Of a stretch of 6,630 nt of DNA, positions 1 to 5,865 are shown in pieces. Origin of the DNA: Clostridia bacterium (lineage in GTDB: Bacteria; Bacillota; Clostridia; Christensenellales; UBA1242); assembly GCA_017473795.1 (NCBI GenBank), contig JAFUJE010000087.1, forward strand, positions 1 to 6,630, written 5' to 3'. The notes under the pieces were generated by a model. That model saw only the letters and a program-made list of their open reading frames with translations, was not told the origin of the DNA and made no database searches. Made by a program: the position numbers and the translations under genes. How positions within the stretch are numbered: position 1 is the first letter of the stretch; every line of letters starts with the position of its first letter.

Positions 1-2
1 AA

Positions 3-116
3 AGATTTCTGGATTATATTTGCGGTTTCGTTAACGCTATAAGTGGCATGATTATGCAAAAATCACCTACAGAATTCATTTTAACACCGAAAGGCGTTAA
101 CATTAAAAACAGTTAA
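3..116 (+). CDS. 3' end of a convergent plus-strand gene, possibly a membrane glycosyltransferase tail
   Basis: A frame is open from the window edge to a TAA at 114-116 and gives 37 residues; the start lies outside the window. The first ~18 residues (FLDYICGFVNAISGMIM) look like the end of a membrane helix. They are followed by a polar tail, KSPTEFILTPKGVNIKNS. The pattern of a last helix followed by Pro, Phe and TPKG resembles from memory the C-terminal end of some family 2 membrane glycosyltransferases related to cellulose synthase, but 37 residues cannot settle this. The frame is tail-to-tail with map: both stops lie in one TTAA at 113-116, typical of convergent neighbours in compact genomes. 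The opposite strand offers only a 29-codon ORF here. It could also be a chance open frame. Confidence 0.42.
   Translation, partial: RFLDYICGFVNAISGMIMQKSPTEFILTPKGVNIKNS
81..100 (-). other. small hairpin just downstream of map
   Basis: On the minus-strand RNA, UUAACGCC and GGUGUUAA can pair as 8 bp, including one G-U, around a UUUC loop. The hairpin begins about 12 bases after the map stop. It is not followed by a run of U (the next bases are AAAUGAA), so it is a poor intrinsic terminator. It also lies inside the putative plus-strand coding end. It may be weak 3'-end structure or chance. Confidence 0.18.
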
Positions 117-889
117 TTTTCGTCACTATTAGTTAAAACTTCTACTCCGTTAGCCGTAATCAGAATGGTGTTTTCGTAGTGAGCACTTAAGGCACCTTGT
201 TTTGAAACCACAGTCCAACCATCTGGAGCAACTTTAACTGCATTACTTTCACCTTTAAAAATCATAGGCTCAACACAAACAGCGGTATTGGGTTGAAATT
301 TTTTGCGTACATGCTGTAATAATCCCGAATTGCGTACAATGTAATTCGGAATTAAAGGGTCTTCATGTAAATTCTTTCCGATACCATGCCCACAATAATT
401 TTCTAAAATACTATAGCCACCAATACGATTAATATAACCTTCAATCGTTTTACCAACAACGGCGACTTCAATGCCAGGTTTAATCTTTTCCAAAGCACGA
501 TAAAAACAATTGCGAGTAACATTAATTAACTCTTGCGCTTCAGGTGTAATTTTACCAACCGCAAAAGTACGACAAGCATCAGTACAAATACCGTTAAAAC
601 CAACTCCACAATCTACGGTAATAATATCCCCTTCTTGTAAAACCTTTTCAGTAGGCATACCGTGGATAATTTCTTCATTAACGCTAGTATTACATGCGTA
701 TGGATAATCATATACGCCTTTAAAACAAGGATAACATTGACGAGAAACAATATAATCTTCCGCCATTTTATCGACTTCACGTGTAGTCATGCCCGAACGC
801 AAATTTTGGCGGATATGTTTAAACGTATCCGCCAAAACTTTGCCTGCATGACGCATATTCGTAATTTGCGCAGCAGTTAATTGTTTCAT
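113..889 (-). CDS. map: methionine aminopeptidase, type I
   Basis: This cytosolic metallo-enzyme removes the initiator methionine from new proteins. The 258-residue length is normal for a type Ia enzyme without an N-terminal zinc extension. All five metal ligands are visible: D93 (TVDCG), D104 (TDACRTF), H168 (CGHGIG), E207 (VEPM) and E239 (HYENT). The catalytic-site histidines H76 (IIHG) and H175 (LHEDP) are also present. The start is ATG at 889-887 and overlaps the adk stop as ATGA. I see no Shine-Dalgarno sequence in the preceding bases, so translation probably depends on ribosomes finishing adk. It is the last gene of the minus-strand block. The usual next gene, infA, is not seen, and a convergent frame shares the stop-codon bases. 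Confidence 0.97.
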   Translation of the reverse strand: MKQLTAAQITNMRHAGKVLADTFKHIRQNLRSGMTTREVDKMAEDYIVSRQCYPCFKGVYDYPYACNTSVNEEIIHGMPTEKVLQEGDIITVDCGVGFNGICTDACRTFAVGKITPEAQELINVTRNCFYRALEKIKPGIEVAVVGKTIEGYINRIGGYSILENYCGHGIGKNLHEDPLIPNYIVRNSGLLQHVRKKFQPNTAVCVEPMIFKGESNAVKVAPDGWTVVSKQGALSAHYENTILITANGVEVLTNSDEN

Positions 890-1518
890 AATTTAGCAAC
901 CGTATCCTTTACCAAAGCATAGGTATCTGCTGGTGTATTTTCGATCTTATCTTGCACGACAAATAATTTATTTTTTGCACGATAGAAATCCAAAATTTCA
1001 CTATTGTTTAATTTGAAGTTTTCCAAACGTTTTTGAATAAATTCCGCTTTATCATCATCTCGTTGGTATAAATCGATGCCACCACACTTCTTACATTTAT
1101 CAATTTTATCCCAACGGGTAGAATGGATAGTACCACAATCACGACACATATAACGACCGCCCAAACGTGTTTGTACAATTTCGTCCGTAACTTCAATTGC
1201 GATAACTAAATCTACGTTTAATACTTTATCCAATTCAATTGCTTGATTTAAAGTACGGGGAAAACCATCCAAGATTACACCTTTGGCACAATCAGGTTGT
1301 TGCATCCGATCAATTAAAACTTCGATAGTAACTTCGTCCGGAACCCATTTACCAGTTGAAACATATGATTCAACTTTTTTACCAAGTGGTGTTTGTTTAG
1401 CAATTTGTTCACGGAACAGATCACCTGTTGAGATATGGACTAAACCAAAATCACGAACTAAGAAACCAGCCATACTCCCCTTACCACTACCACTGGCACC
1501 ATTTAAAATTATATTCAT
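886..1518 (-). CDS. adk: adenylate kinase with zinc-binding lid
   Basis: It interconverts ATP + AMP and 2 ADP in the cytosol, keeping adenylate pools balanced. The 210 residues follow the long bacterial form. The P-loop is at residues 7-15 (GASGSGKGS). The AMP-site motif HISTGDLFR starts at residue 28, and DGFPRT is at 84-89. The lid carries C125, C128, C142 and C145, the four-cysteine zinc site typical of Gram-positive enzymes. Lid and core arginines are in RLGGR (118-122), YQRDDD (R153) and R164. The P-loop is slightly unusual: the common GxPGAGKGT has Ser in place of Pro, Ala and the final Thr. The start ATG at 1518-1516 follows a G-rich site (AAAGGGGG) 22 bases after secY. The only TGA stop of the window is here and overlaps the map start. 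Confidence 0.97.
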   Translation of the reverse strand: MNIILNGASGSGKGSMAGFLVRDFGLVHISTGDLFREQIAKQTPLGKKVESYVSTGKWVPDEVTIEVLIDRMQQPDCAKGVILDGFPRTLNQAIELDKVLNVDLVIAIEVTDEIVQTRLGGRYMCRDCGTIHSTRWDKIDKCKKCGGIDLYQRDDDKAEFIQKRLENFKLNNSEILDFYRAKNKLFVVQDKIENTPADTYALVKDTVAKL

Positions 1519-1540
1519 TTTTCCCCCTTTCGGACTTTTA

Positions 1541-2866
1541 TTATTTCAAAAAGCCTTTATATTGCTTCATTAACATTTGATTTTGAATAGATTTATCAAA
1601 TTCCAAGGCAACCGAGACGATAACTAACATACCGATTGAAGTAAAAGCAGTTGTTAAAGAATCGCCTGCAATTGCCGGAATACTGGTAAACAACAAAGAT
1701 GGAACCATCGAAACCAACATCAAGAAAATTGCTCCGAAGAATGTGATACGACGTGATACTTTTTTCAAATAATCAGCAGTTTGTTTACCAGGACGATAAC
1801 CCAAAATAAAACCACCATTACGTTGAATTTGCAAAGCAACTTCTTCCGGATTAAAGGTCATTGTTGCGTAAAAATACGAGAAACCTAAAATTAACAATGC
1901 AGTTACCACAATATTAATCCAAGTACCGGTACCCATATACGTTTGATACCATTCGTATGCATTAATTACACCTTGGTTATTAAATGATAATAACATTTGC
2001 ATAACTAACTGCGGGAAGTTAACTAACGCTGTTGCAAATATAATTGGCATAACACCAGTTGCGTTCAATTTAATCGGGATATTGGTAGATTGACCGCCAT
2101 ACATTTTGTTACCTTTCACTTGTTTTGCATAGGTTACTGGTATACGACGTTCAGATAAATCGAACAGAACAATAAAGGCAAAGATAAAGAACAACAATAC
2201 GATAAACACAATTGGAGTTACTATGGCATCAATACCTTCGGTAAAGATTTTCATAATACTGCTGGTAAATGCCGTAACACCAGAAGTCAAAATACCAACA
2301 AAAACCAATAAACTCATACCATTGCCAATACCAATTTCGGTAATCTTATCACCGATCCAAACAGTTAACATGGTACCAGCAACTAAAGAAATAACTACTA
2401 GTACTTGAATTAAAAAGTTTAATGATTCTGGCCATAACAATGTTGTACTGCTTACGGTGTTAACAGATAAGACAATTGCGATTGCCTGAATTACTGCCAA
2501 GACTAATGCTACATAGCGAGTAATAACAGCAATTTTTTTACGTCCCTCACTTCCCTGCTTAGACAAACGTCCCAAGGCCGGAACCGCAACAGTTAACAAT
2601 TGGATAACAATTGATGATGTAATATATGGTGAAACACCAATTGCAAACCAAGCACCTTTGGATAAAGCTCCACCGGTTAAAGACGATAATAAACTCAAAA
2701 AACTATTCGAACCGGAATTATTAACCGCACTGGAAAAGACGTCAGGGTCAATACCTGGAATAGGCAAAAAACAGCCTACCATGTAAACCAACATTAACCC
2801 TAACGTCAGCAAAATTTTATGACGCAAATCTTTTTGTGCAAAGGCTTCGCGCAAAGTTTTTAGCAT
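1541..2866 (-). CDS. secY: preprotein translocase channel subunit SecY
   Basis: SecY is the membrane pore of the Sec export system; it works with SecE, SecG and SecA and receives ribosomes for membrane-protein insertion. The 441 residues show the ten-helix pattern and family landmarks: FLPIPGID after helix 1 (33-40), PYITSSIVIQLLTV (80-93), EGRKKI (107-112), GIGNGMSLLVF (179-189), ERRIPVTYAK (239-248), the basic tip GYRPGK (356-361, R358 being the conserved C5-loop Arg) and a KQYKGFL end. Residue 29 is Met where most SecY proteins have Arg (usual pattern R-[LIV]-G before the IPxPG motif). The ATG at 2866-2864 overlaps the rplO stop as ATGCTAA. A GGTGGAG site about 10 bases upstream lies within the rplO Gly codons, indicating translational coupling. 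Confidence 0.98.
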   Translation of the reverse strand: MLKTLREAFAQKDLRHKILLTLGLMLVYMVGCFLPIPGIDPDVFSSAVNNSGSNSFLSLLSSLTGGALSKGAWFAIGVSPYITSSIVIQLLTVAVPALGRLSKQGSEGRKKIAVITRYVALVLAVIQAIAIVLSVNTVSSTTLLWPESLNFLIQVLVVISLVAGTMLTVWIGDKITEIGIGNGMSLLVFVGILTSGVTAFTSSIMKIFTEGIDAIVTPIVFIVLLFFIFAFIVLFDLSERRIPVTYAKQVKGNKMYGGQSTNIPIKLNATGVMPIIFATALVNFPQLVMQMLLSFNNQGVINAYEWYQTYMGTGTWINIVVTALLILGFSYFYATMTFNPEEVALQIQRNGGFILGYRPGKQTADYLKKVSRRITFFGAIFLMLVSMVPSLLFTSIPAIAGDSLTTAFTSIGMLVIVSVALEFDKSIQNQMLMKQYKGFLK

Positions 2867-3303
2867 TTTTTAATTTCTCCACCAGCTTTTTTAATTTTCT
2901 TTTCTGCTTCTTTTGTCCATGCGTTAGCAGTGATTTTTAAAGCAACAGATAATTCACCGTCACCCAAAATTTTGATACCATAAGCGCCCACTTTAGAAAT
3001 TATACCCTTTTCTAATAAGGTTGCAGCATCAATTTGAGTATTTGCTTTAAAATTATTCAAAGCACCTACGTTAACAATAGCATATTCTTTTGAAAAAATG
3101 TTGGTAAAACCACGTTTCGGCAAACGACGAATTAAAGGCATTTGACCACCTTCGAAACCAGTACGTAATCCAGCACCAGAACGTTGTCCAGCACCTTTTT
3201 GACCACGGGTTGAAGTTTTACCCATTCCACTACCGATACCACGACCGACACGACGTTTTTTTGTTTTAGCCAACGGATGTGGCGATAATTCATTAATAAT
3301 CAT
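2860..3303 (-). CDS. rplO: 50S ribosomal protein L15
   Basis: L15 is a late-assembly large-subunit protein with a long basic arm reaching into 23S rRNA. The 147 residues are normal length. The Gly/Arg-rich arm occupies about residues 15-65 (KKRRVGRGIGSGMGKTSTRG, then GFEGGQMPLIRRLPKRGF). The globular part follows and ends with the family signature around ILGDGELSVALKITANAW and the final IKKAGGEI (138-144). It starts 11 bases after rpmD behind an AAGGGAG site at 3316-3310, spaced 6 bases. Its last codons overlap the secY start by 7 bases. Confidence 0.97.
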   Translation of the reverse strand: MIINELSPHPLAKTKKRRVGRGIGSGMGKTSTRGQKGAGQRSGAGLRTGFEGGQMPLIRRLPKRGFTNIFSKEYAIVNVGALNNFKANTQIDAATLLEKGIISKVGAYGIKILGDGELSVALKITANAWTKEAEKKIKKAGGEIKKC

Positions 3304-3314
3304 AATGTACTCCC

Positions 3315-3821
3315 TTAAATAATTTCAACTTTTACTAAGTGTTCCAATTTTTTGCAAGCACCCATAGTAGATGGTAAATTTGGTAATTCACGAGTATCAC
3401 CAGGGCGACTCAATTTTAAAGCTTTTGCAGTACGGATTTGACGTTGTGTGCAAGAAGCTAAACCGTGAACCATAGTTACACGGATTTTGCCGTTAGCAAC
3501 AGGTTTTACAACTTTCTTTTCAGTTGTTTTTACAGCAGGTTTAGCCACAACTGTTTTCGTTGCAGTTGCTTTGGTTGCTGTAGTTTTAGCAGCAGTTGCT
3601 TTGGTTGCAGTTGCTTTTGGAGCTGTTGTTTTAGCGGTTGTCTTAGAAGTAGCAGCCGTTTTAGTAGCAACAGTTTTAGTTGAAGCAGCGGCTTTTGGAG
3701 CAGTTGCTTTTGCTGCAGTAGTAGACTTAGCAGCAGTTGCCTTTGGAGCAGCTTTTGCAGCGGTTGTTTTGGTCGCCGTTGCAGTTTTAGTCGTTGTTTT
3801 TGTAGTTTTTGTTTCTGCCAT
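3315..3821 (-). CDS. rpmD: 50S ribosomal protein L30 with a long Ala/Thr/Lys-rich N-terminal tail
   Basis: Residues 111-168 form a complete L30 core (GKIRVTMVHG..., KALKL, MGACKKLEHLVKVE), the usual full length of bacterial L30 (about 60 residues). It lies in the canonical place between rpsE and rplO. The first ~109 residues are an added tail of almost only Ala, Thr, Lys, Val, Pro and Ser, with 23 lysines, two acidic residues, no aromatic residue and Met only at the start. Lysines recur about every five residues, exactly so from K64 to K94, resembling histone H1-type and AlgP-type tails. The tail should be disordered and bind nucleic acid, probably rRNA; this is inference. The ATG at 3821-3819 has a perfect AAGGAGG 9 bases upstream, and no Met codon precedes the core, so the tail is very likely translated. 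Confidence 0.93.
   Translation of the reverse strand: MAETKTTKTTTKTATATKTTAAKAAPKATAAKSTTAAKATAPKAAASTKTVATKTAATSKTTAKTTAPKATATKATAAKTTATKATATKTVVAKPAVKTTEKKVVKPVANGKIRVTMVHGLASCTQRQIRTAKALKLSRPGDTRELPNLPSTMGACKKLEHLVKVEII
3495..3821 (-). repeat. degenerate low-complexity repeat coding the L30 tail
   Basis: These 327 bases are an imperfect repeat of about 15 bases coding five-residue units such as TKATA, AKTTA and PKATA. One 17-base stretch (plus strand GCAGTTGCTTTGGTTGC) occurs exactly at 3562-3578 and 3592-3608, 30 bases apart. Near copies occur around 3608, 3698 and 3732. The repetition creates a long antisense open frame that is not a gene. Such DNA tends to change length by replication slippage. 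Confidence 0.8.
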
Positions 3822-3830
3822 TTTGTTTTT

Positions 3831-3837
3831 CCTCCTT
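3831..3837 (-). promoter_or_regulatory. Shine-Dalgarno site fixing the long rpmD start
   Basis: A perfect AAGGAGG on the minus strand overlaps the rpsE stop codon (TAAGGAGG) and sits 9 bases before the ATG at 3821. It supports the start that includes the L30 tail. No comparable site or Met codon is found just before the L30 core. Confidence 0.85.
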
Positions 3838-4462
3838 AAATTTCTTCCACGGATTTACCGCGTAAGCGTGCCACTTCTTCACGGGTACGCATTTTAGTGA
3901 TGGCTGCCATAGTTGCCTTAACCACATTCATTGAATTAGTTGAACCATAGCACTTAGCAGTTACGTCTTCATAACCAGCCAATTCAAGTACGGCTTTAAC
4001 TGCCCCACCAGCAATTATACCAGAACCACCTTTAGCCGGCAATAATAATACACGGGTGGTACCGAATTTACCAACCATACGATGTGGAATAGTTGCATTA
4101 CTAATTGGAACATTTTTGAAATTCTTTTTAGCATCACTTTCGGCTTTCTTGATTGCTTCGGCAACTTCACGTGCTTTACCTGAACCAACAGCAACCATGC
4201 CTTTTTTATTACCCATAACGACAACTGCGTTGAAACGTAAGGTACGGCCACCAGCAACAACTTTTGTAATACGGTTAACACCGATTAATTTAGAAGACAA
4301 ACCATTTTGTTCATCTTCGCTTTGTTGACGTGGTTTACGAGGACCAGCATTTGAATATAAAGCTTTTTTACTGGTATCACGAGCATTAGCACGTAATTCT
4401 TTACCAGTAGTTGATAACAAAGTATTTGCACTTACTGCTTCTTTTTTTACTTGTTCTTCCAT
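3836..4462 (-). CDS. rpsE: 30S ribosomal protein S5 with N-terminal extension
   Basis: S5 is a decoding-fidelity protein at the small-subunit mRNA entry side. The core runs from about residue 55 (LSSKLIGVNRITKVVAGGR) through GKAREVAEAIKKA and GSGIIAGGAVKAVLELAG to GSTNSMNVVKAT and a terminal RGKSVEEI. Total length is 208 against about 166 usually. The excess is about 46 residues at the N terminus, polar and charged (for example SKKALYSNAGPRKPRQQSED). The ATG at 4462-4460 shares one base with the rplR stop (TAATG). AGGAGG lies 12 bases upstream within the Lys-Gly-Gly codons of rplR, so the extended start is supported and coupled. In the spectinomycin-side loop, the Lys usual in VVKGGR is Ala (A70). 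Confidence 0.96.
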   Translation of the reverse strand: MEEQVKKEAVSANTLLSTTGKELRANARDTSKKALYSNAGPRKPRQQSEDEQNGLSSKLIGVNRITKVVAGGRTLRFNAVVVMGNKKGMVAVGSGKAREVAEAIKKAESDAKKNFKNVPISNATIPHRMVGKFGTTRVLLLPAKGGSGIIAGGAVKAVLELAGYEDVTAKCYGSTNSMNVVKATMAAITKMRTREEVARLRGKSVEEI

Positions 4463-4827
4463 TAGAATTTCAATCCTCCTTTTCGTGCACCTTCTGCTAC
4501 TTCAGCAACACGGCCTGTATAAACGTAACCATTACGATCAAAAACAACAGTCTTGATTTTTTTCGCCAAAGCAGCTTTTGCCAATTCTTCACCAACAATG
4601 TTAGCAGCTTCACGTTTGGTTTTACCTTTAATTAAAGCTTTGATTGCAGGCATATTAGTATTCATGGCAACAACAGTAGTACCTTTTGCATCATCAACTA
4701 ATTGTGCGTAAATATGCAATAGACTGCGATAAACACACAAACGAGGACAAGTTGCGGTACCGATAATATCACTTTGTCTTTTAGCGCGTTGTTTTCTTGC
4801 TAAATTTTTATTTTCTATCTTAATCAT
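4462..4827 (-). CDS. rplR: 50S ribosomal protein L18
   Basis: L18 binds 5S rRNA together with L5 and helps place it in the central protuberance. The 121 residues are normal length. A basic N-terminal arm (NLARKQRAKRQ, residues 8-18) precedes GTATCPRLCVYRSLLHIYAQ (23-42). The C-terminal landmarks are FDRNGYVYTGRVAEVAEGAR (96-115) and the final GGLKF. It starts 10 bases after rplF behind AAGGAGT overlapping the rplF stop. Its TAA overlaps the rpsE ATG by one base, and its GGA GGA codons carry the rpsE ribosome binding site. Confidence 0.97.
   Translation of the reverse strand: MIKIENKNLARKQRAKRQSDIIGTATCPRLCVYRSLLHIYAQLVDDAKGTTVVAMNTNMPAIKALIKGKTKREAANIVGEELAKAALAKKIKTVVFDRNGYVYTGRVAEVAEGARKGGLKF
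4475..4480 (-). promoter_or_regulatory. rpsE ribosome binding site inside rplR
   Basis: AGGAGG on the minus strand lies in the Lys-Gly-Gly codons near the rplR end, 12 bases before the rpsE ATG. The spacing is longer than for most other genes here (5-10 bases). With the TAATG overlap this suggests coupled translation of L18 and S5. Confidence 0.7.
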
Positions 4828-4837
4828 TGTTTACTCC

Positions 4838-5428
4838 TTATTTCGAGCCCTTTGCTCCGGCTTTACTTTCTTTACGACGTACACGTTCACCACGGTAACG
4901 AACACCATACATATGGTATGGTTCAACCGGACGTAAGTCACGAATTTTACCAGCGATTAAACCGACTTTTTCATTATCAATACCATTAACAGAAATAACA
5001 GTACCAATACCTTCTTTGCCTAAGTTTAATTCATTAACTTCGGCAGGGGTTAACACTTTGAATTTAATACCAGGTTCGCATTTAATTTCAATTGGGTGAG
5101 AATAACCTAAATTCAAAACCAAGTCTTCACCTTTCAAGGTGGCTTTATAACCAACACCATTCAAAATAAGATATTTTGAATAACCTTCAGTTACACCAGT
5201 AATCATATTTTGAATTAAGCGGTTATATAAACCATGTAAAGAACGACTTAAGTTTACGTCATTTCCACGAGTAACCTTAATTTCGTCATTTTGAATTTCA
5301 ACCTCAATTGGTTTACGAATTTCACGTGACAAGGTGTTATTACCTTTAGTTACGGTAACGACACGATCAGCATAAGTAACTTGCACTCCTGCTGGAATTT
5401 TAATAATCGTTTTTCCAACTCGACTCAT
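4838..5428 (-). CDS. rplF: 50S ribosomal protein L6 with internal insertion
   Basis: L6 lies near the factor-binding region of the large subunit and contacts 23S rRNA. The 196 residues exceed the usual ~178-180. Family landmarks are MSRVGKTIIKIPAGV at the start, SRSLHGLYNRLIQNMITGV (61-79), GVGYKA (91-96), LGYSHPIEI (107-115), VNGID (147-151) and RPVEPYHMYGVRYRGERVRRK (166-186). Two departures stand out. About 14 extra residues lie between GIKFKV and the VNGID strand (around 127-140), and the usual PEPYKGKGIRY signature reads VEPYHMYGVRY. The end is a short basic tail (ESKAGAKGSK). The ATG at 5428 follows AAGGAGG by 5 bases, overlapping the rpsH stop. Confidence 0.97.
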   Translation of the reverse strand: MSRVGKTIIKIPAGVQVTYADRVVTVTKGNNTLSREIRKPIEVEIQNDEIKVTRGNDVNLSRSLHGLYNRLIQNMITGVTEGYSKYLILNGVGYKATLKGEDLVLNLGYSHPIEIKCEPGIKFKVLTPAEVNELNLGKEGIGTVISVNGIDNEKVGLIAGKIRDLRPVEPYHMYGVRYRGERVRRKESKAGAKGSK

Positions 5429-5438
5429 TTATTCCTCC

Positions 5439-5846
5439 TTACCAAACCCAAGCGAGTACTTCCCCGCCTAAGTTCATTGCTCTTGCTTGTTTATCTGTCA
5501 TGATACCTTTTGAAGTTGAGATCAAAGCGATACCTAATCCCGATAATACACGTGGTAATTCTTCAACACCGGCATACACACGTAAACCAGGTGTAGAAAT
5601 ACGACGCAAACCTTGAATTACTTTTTGTTCGCCATTTTCCAACTTGAAAGTAATTTTCAACATTTTATTACCTTCACTGGTCGCATTTTTTACATCTTCA
5701 ATGTAACCTTCTTGTTTCAACACTTTAGCAATTTCAGCTTTAATGTTGGAATGAGGTACCAAAACGCTTTCATGACGAGCACGAATTGCATTACGCATAC
5801 GTGTTAACATATCAGCGATTGGGTCAGTTGTAACTACATTTGCCAT
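5439..5846 (-). CDS. rpsH: 30S ribosomal protein S8
   Basis: S8 is a primary 16S rRNA binder of the central domain; in E. coli it also represses its own operon, but no such RNA site can be judged here. I chose the ATG at 5846-5844, giving 135 residues starting MANVVTTDPIADMLTRMRNA, the usual length and start. The upstream in-frame alternative (5942) would run into rpsN and translate the ribosome binding site. Landmarks are RNAIRARHESV (18-28), GLRRISTPGLRVY (79-91) and STSKGIMTD (110-118), ending GGEVLAWVW, where the common Cys after GGEVL is Ala. The gene lies 19 bases after rpsN and 10 before rplF. Confidence 0.97.
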   Translation of the reverse strand: MANVVTTDPIADMLTRMRNAIRARHESVLVPHSNIKAEIAKVLKQEGYIEDVKNATSEGNKMLKITFKLENGEQKVIQGLRRISTPGLRVYAGVEELPRVLSGLGIALISTSKGIMTDKQARAMNLGGEVLAWVW

Positions 5847-5853
5847 CTTCTTT

Positions 5854-5865
5854 CTCCTTCTCCTT
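5854..5865 (-). promoter_or_regulatory. tandem Shine-Dalgarno site of rpsH
   Basis: Two adjacent copies of AAGGAG on the minus strand lie between the rpsN stop and the rpsH ATG at 5846. The nearer copy is 7 bases from the ATG. This decides the S8 start in favour of the internal Met. If read as coding, the site produces the spurious Arg/Lys run of the longer frame. Confidence 0.8.

Noticed and set aside
30..101. Inverted repeat GTTAACGC / GCGTTAAC
   Set aside because: The arms are only 8 bases, 56 bases apart, and fall on Val-Asn codons of the plus-strand frame; chance is likely in AT-rich DNA.
14..103. 29-codon minus-strand ORF after map (MLTPFGVKMNSV...)
   Set aside because: It has no ribosome binding site, does not resemble IF-1, L36 or a KOW protein, and overlaps the more convincing plus-strand frame.
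510..880. Two plus-strand frames antisense to map
   Set aside because: They are shadows of the well conserved map coding sequence and show no start signals or domains.
886..888. TGA at the end of adk as possible evidence for recoding to Trp
   Set aside because: Adk has its normal length ending there, all Trp residues checked use TGG, and ATGA overlaps are common. Reading through would add only three codons before TAA.
3487..3897. 136-codon plus-strand frame rich in Val and Ala, looking like a membrane protein
   Set aside because: It is antisense to the L30 tail. Ala, Thr and Lys codons read backwards give Ser/Cys, Val/Leu and Phe/Leu-type codons without stops. It has no ribosome binding site and overlaps rpmD and rpsE.
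4015..4281. 88-codon minus-strand frame inside rpsE
   Set aside because: It is an out-of-frame shadow of the clear S5 gene, with no ribosome binding site or recognisable motif.
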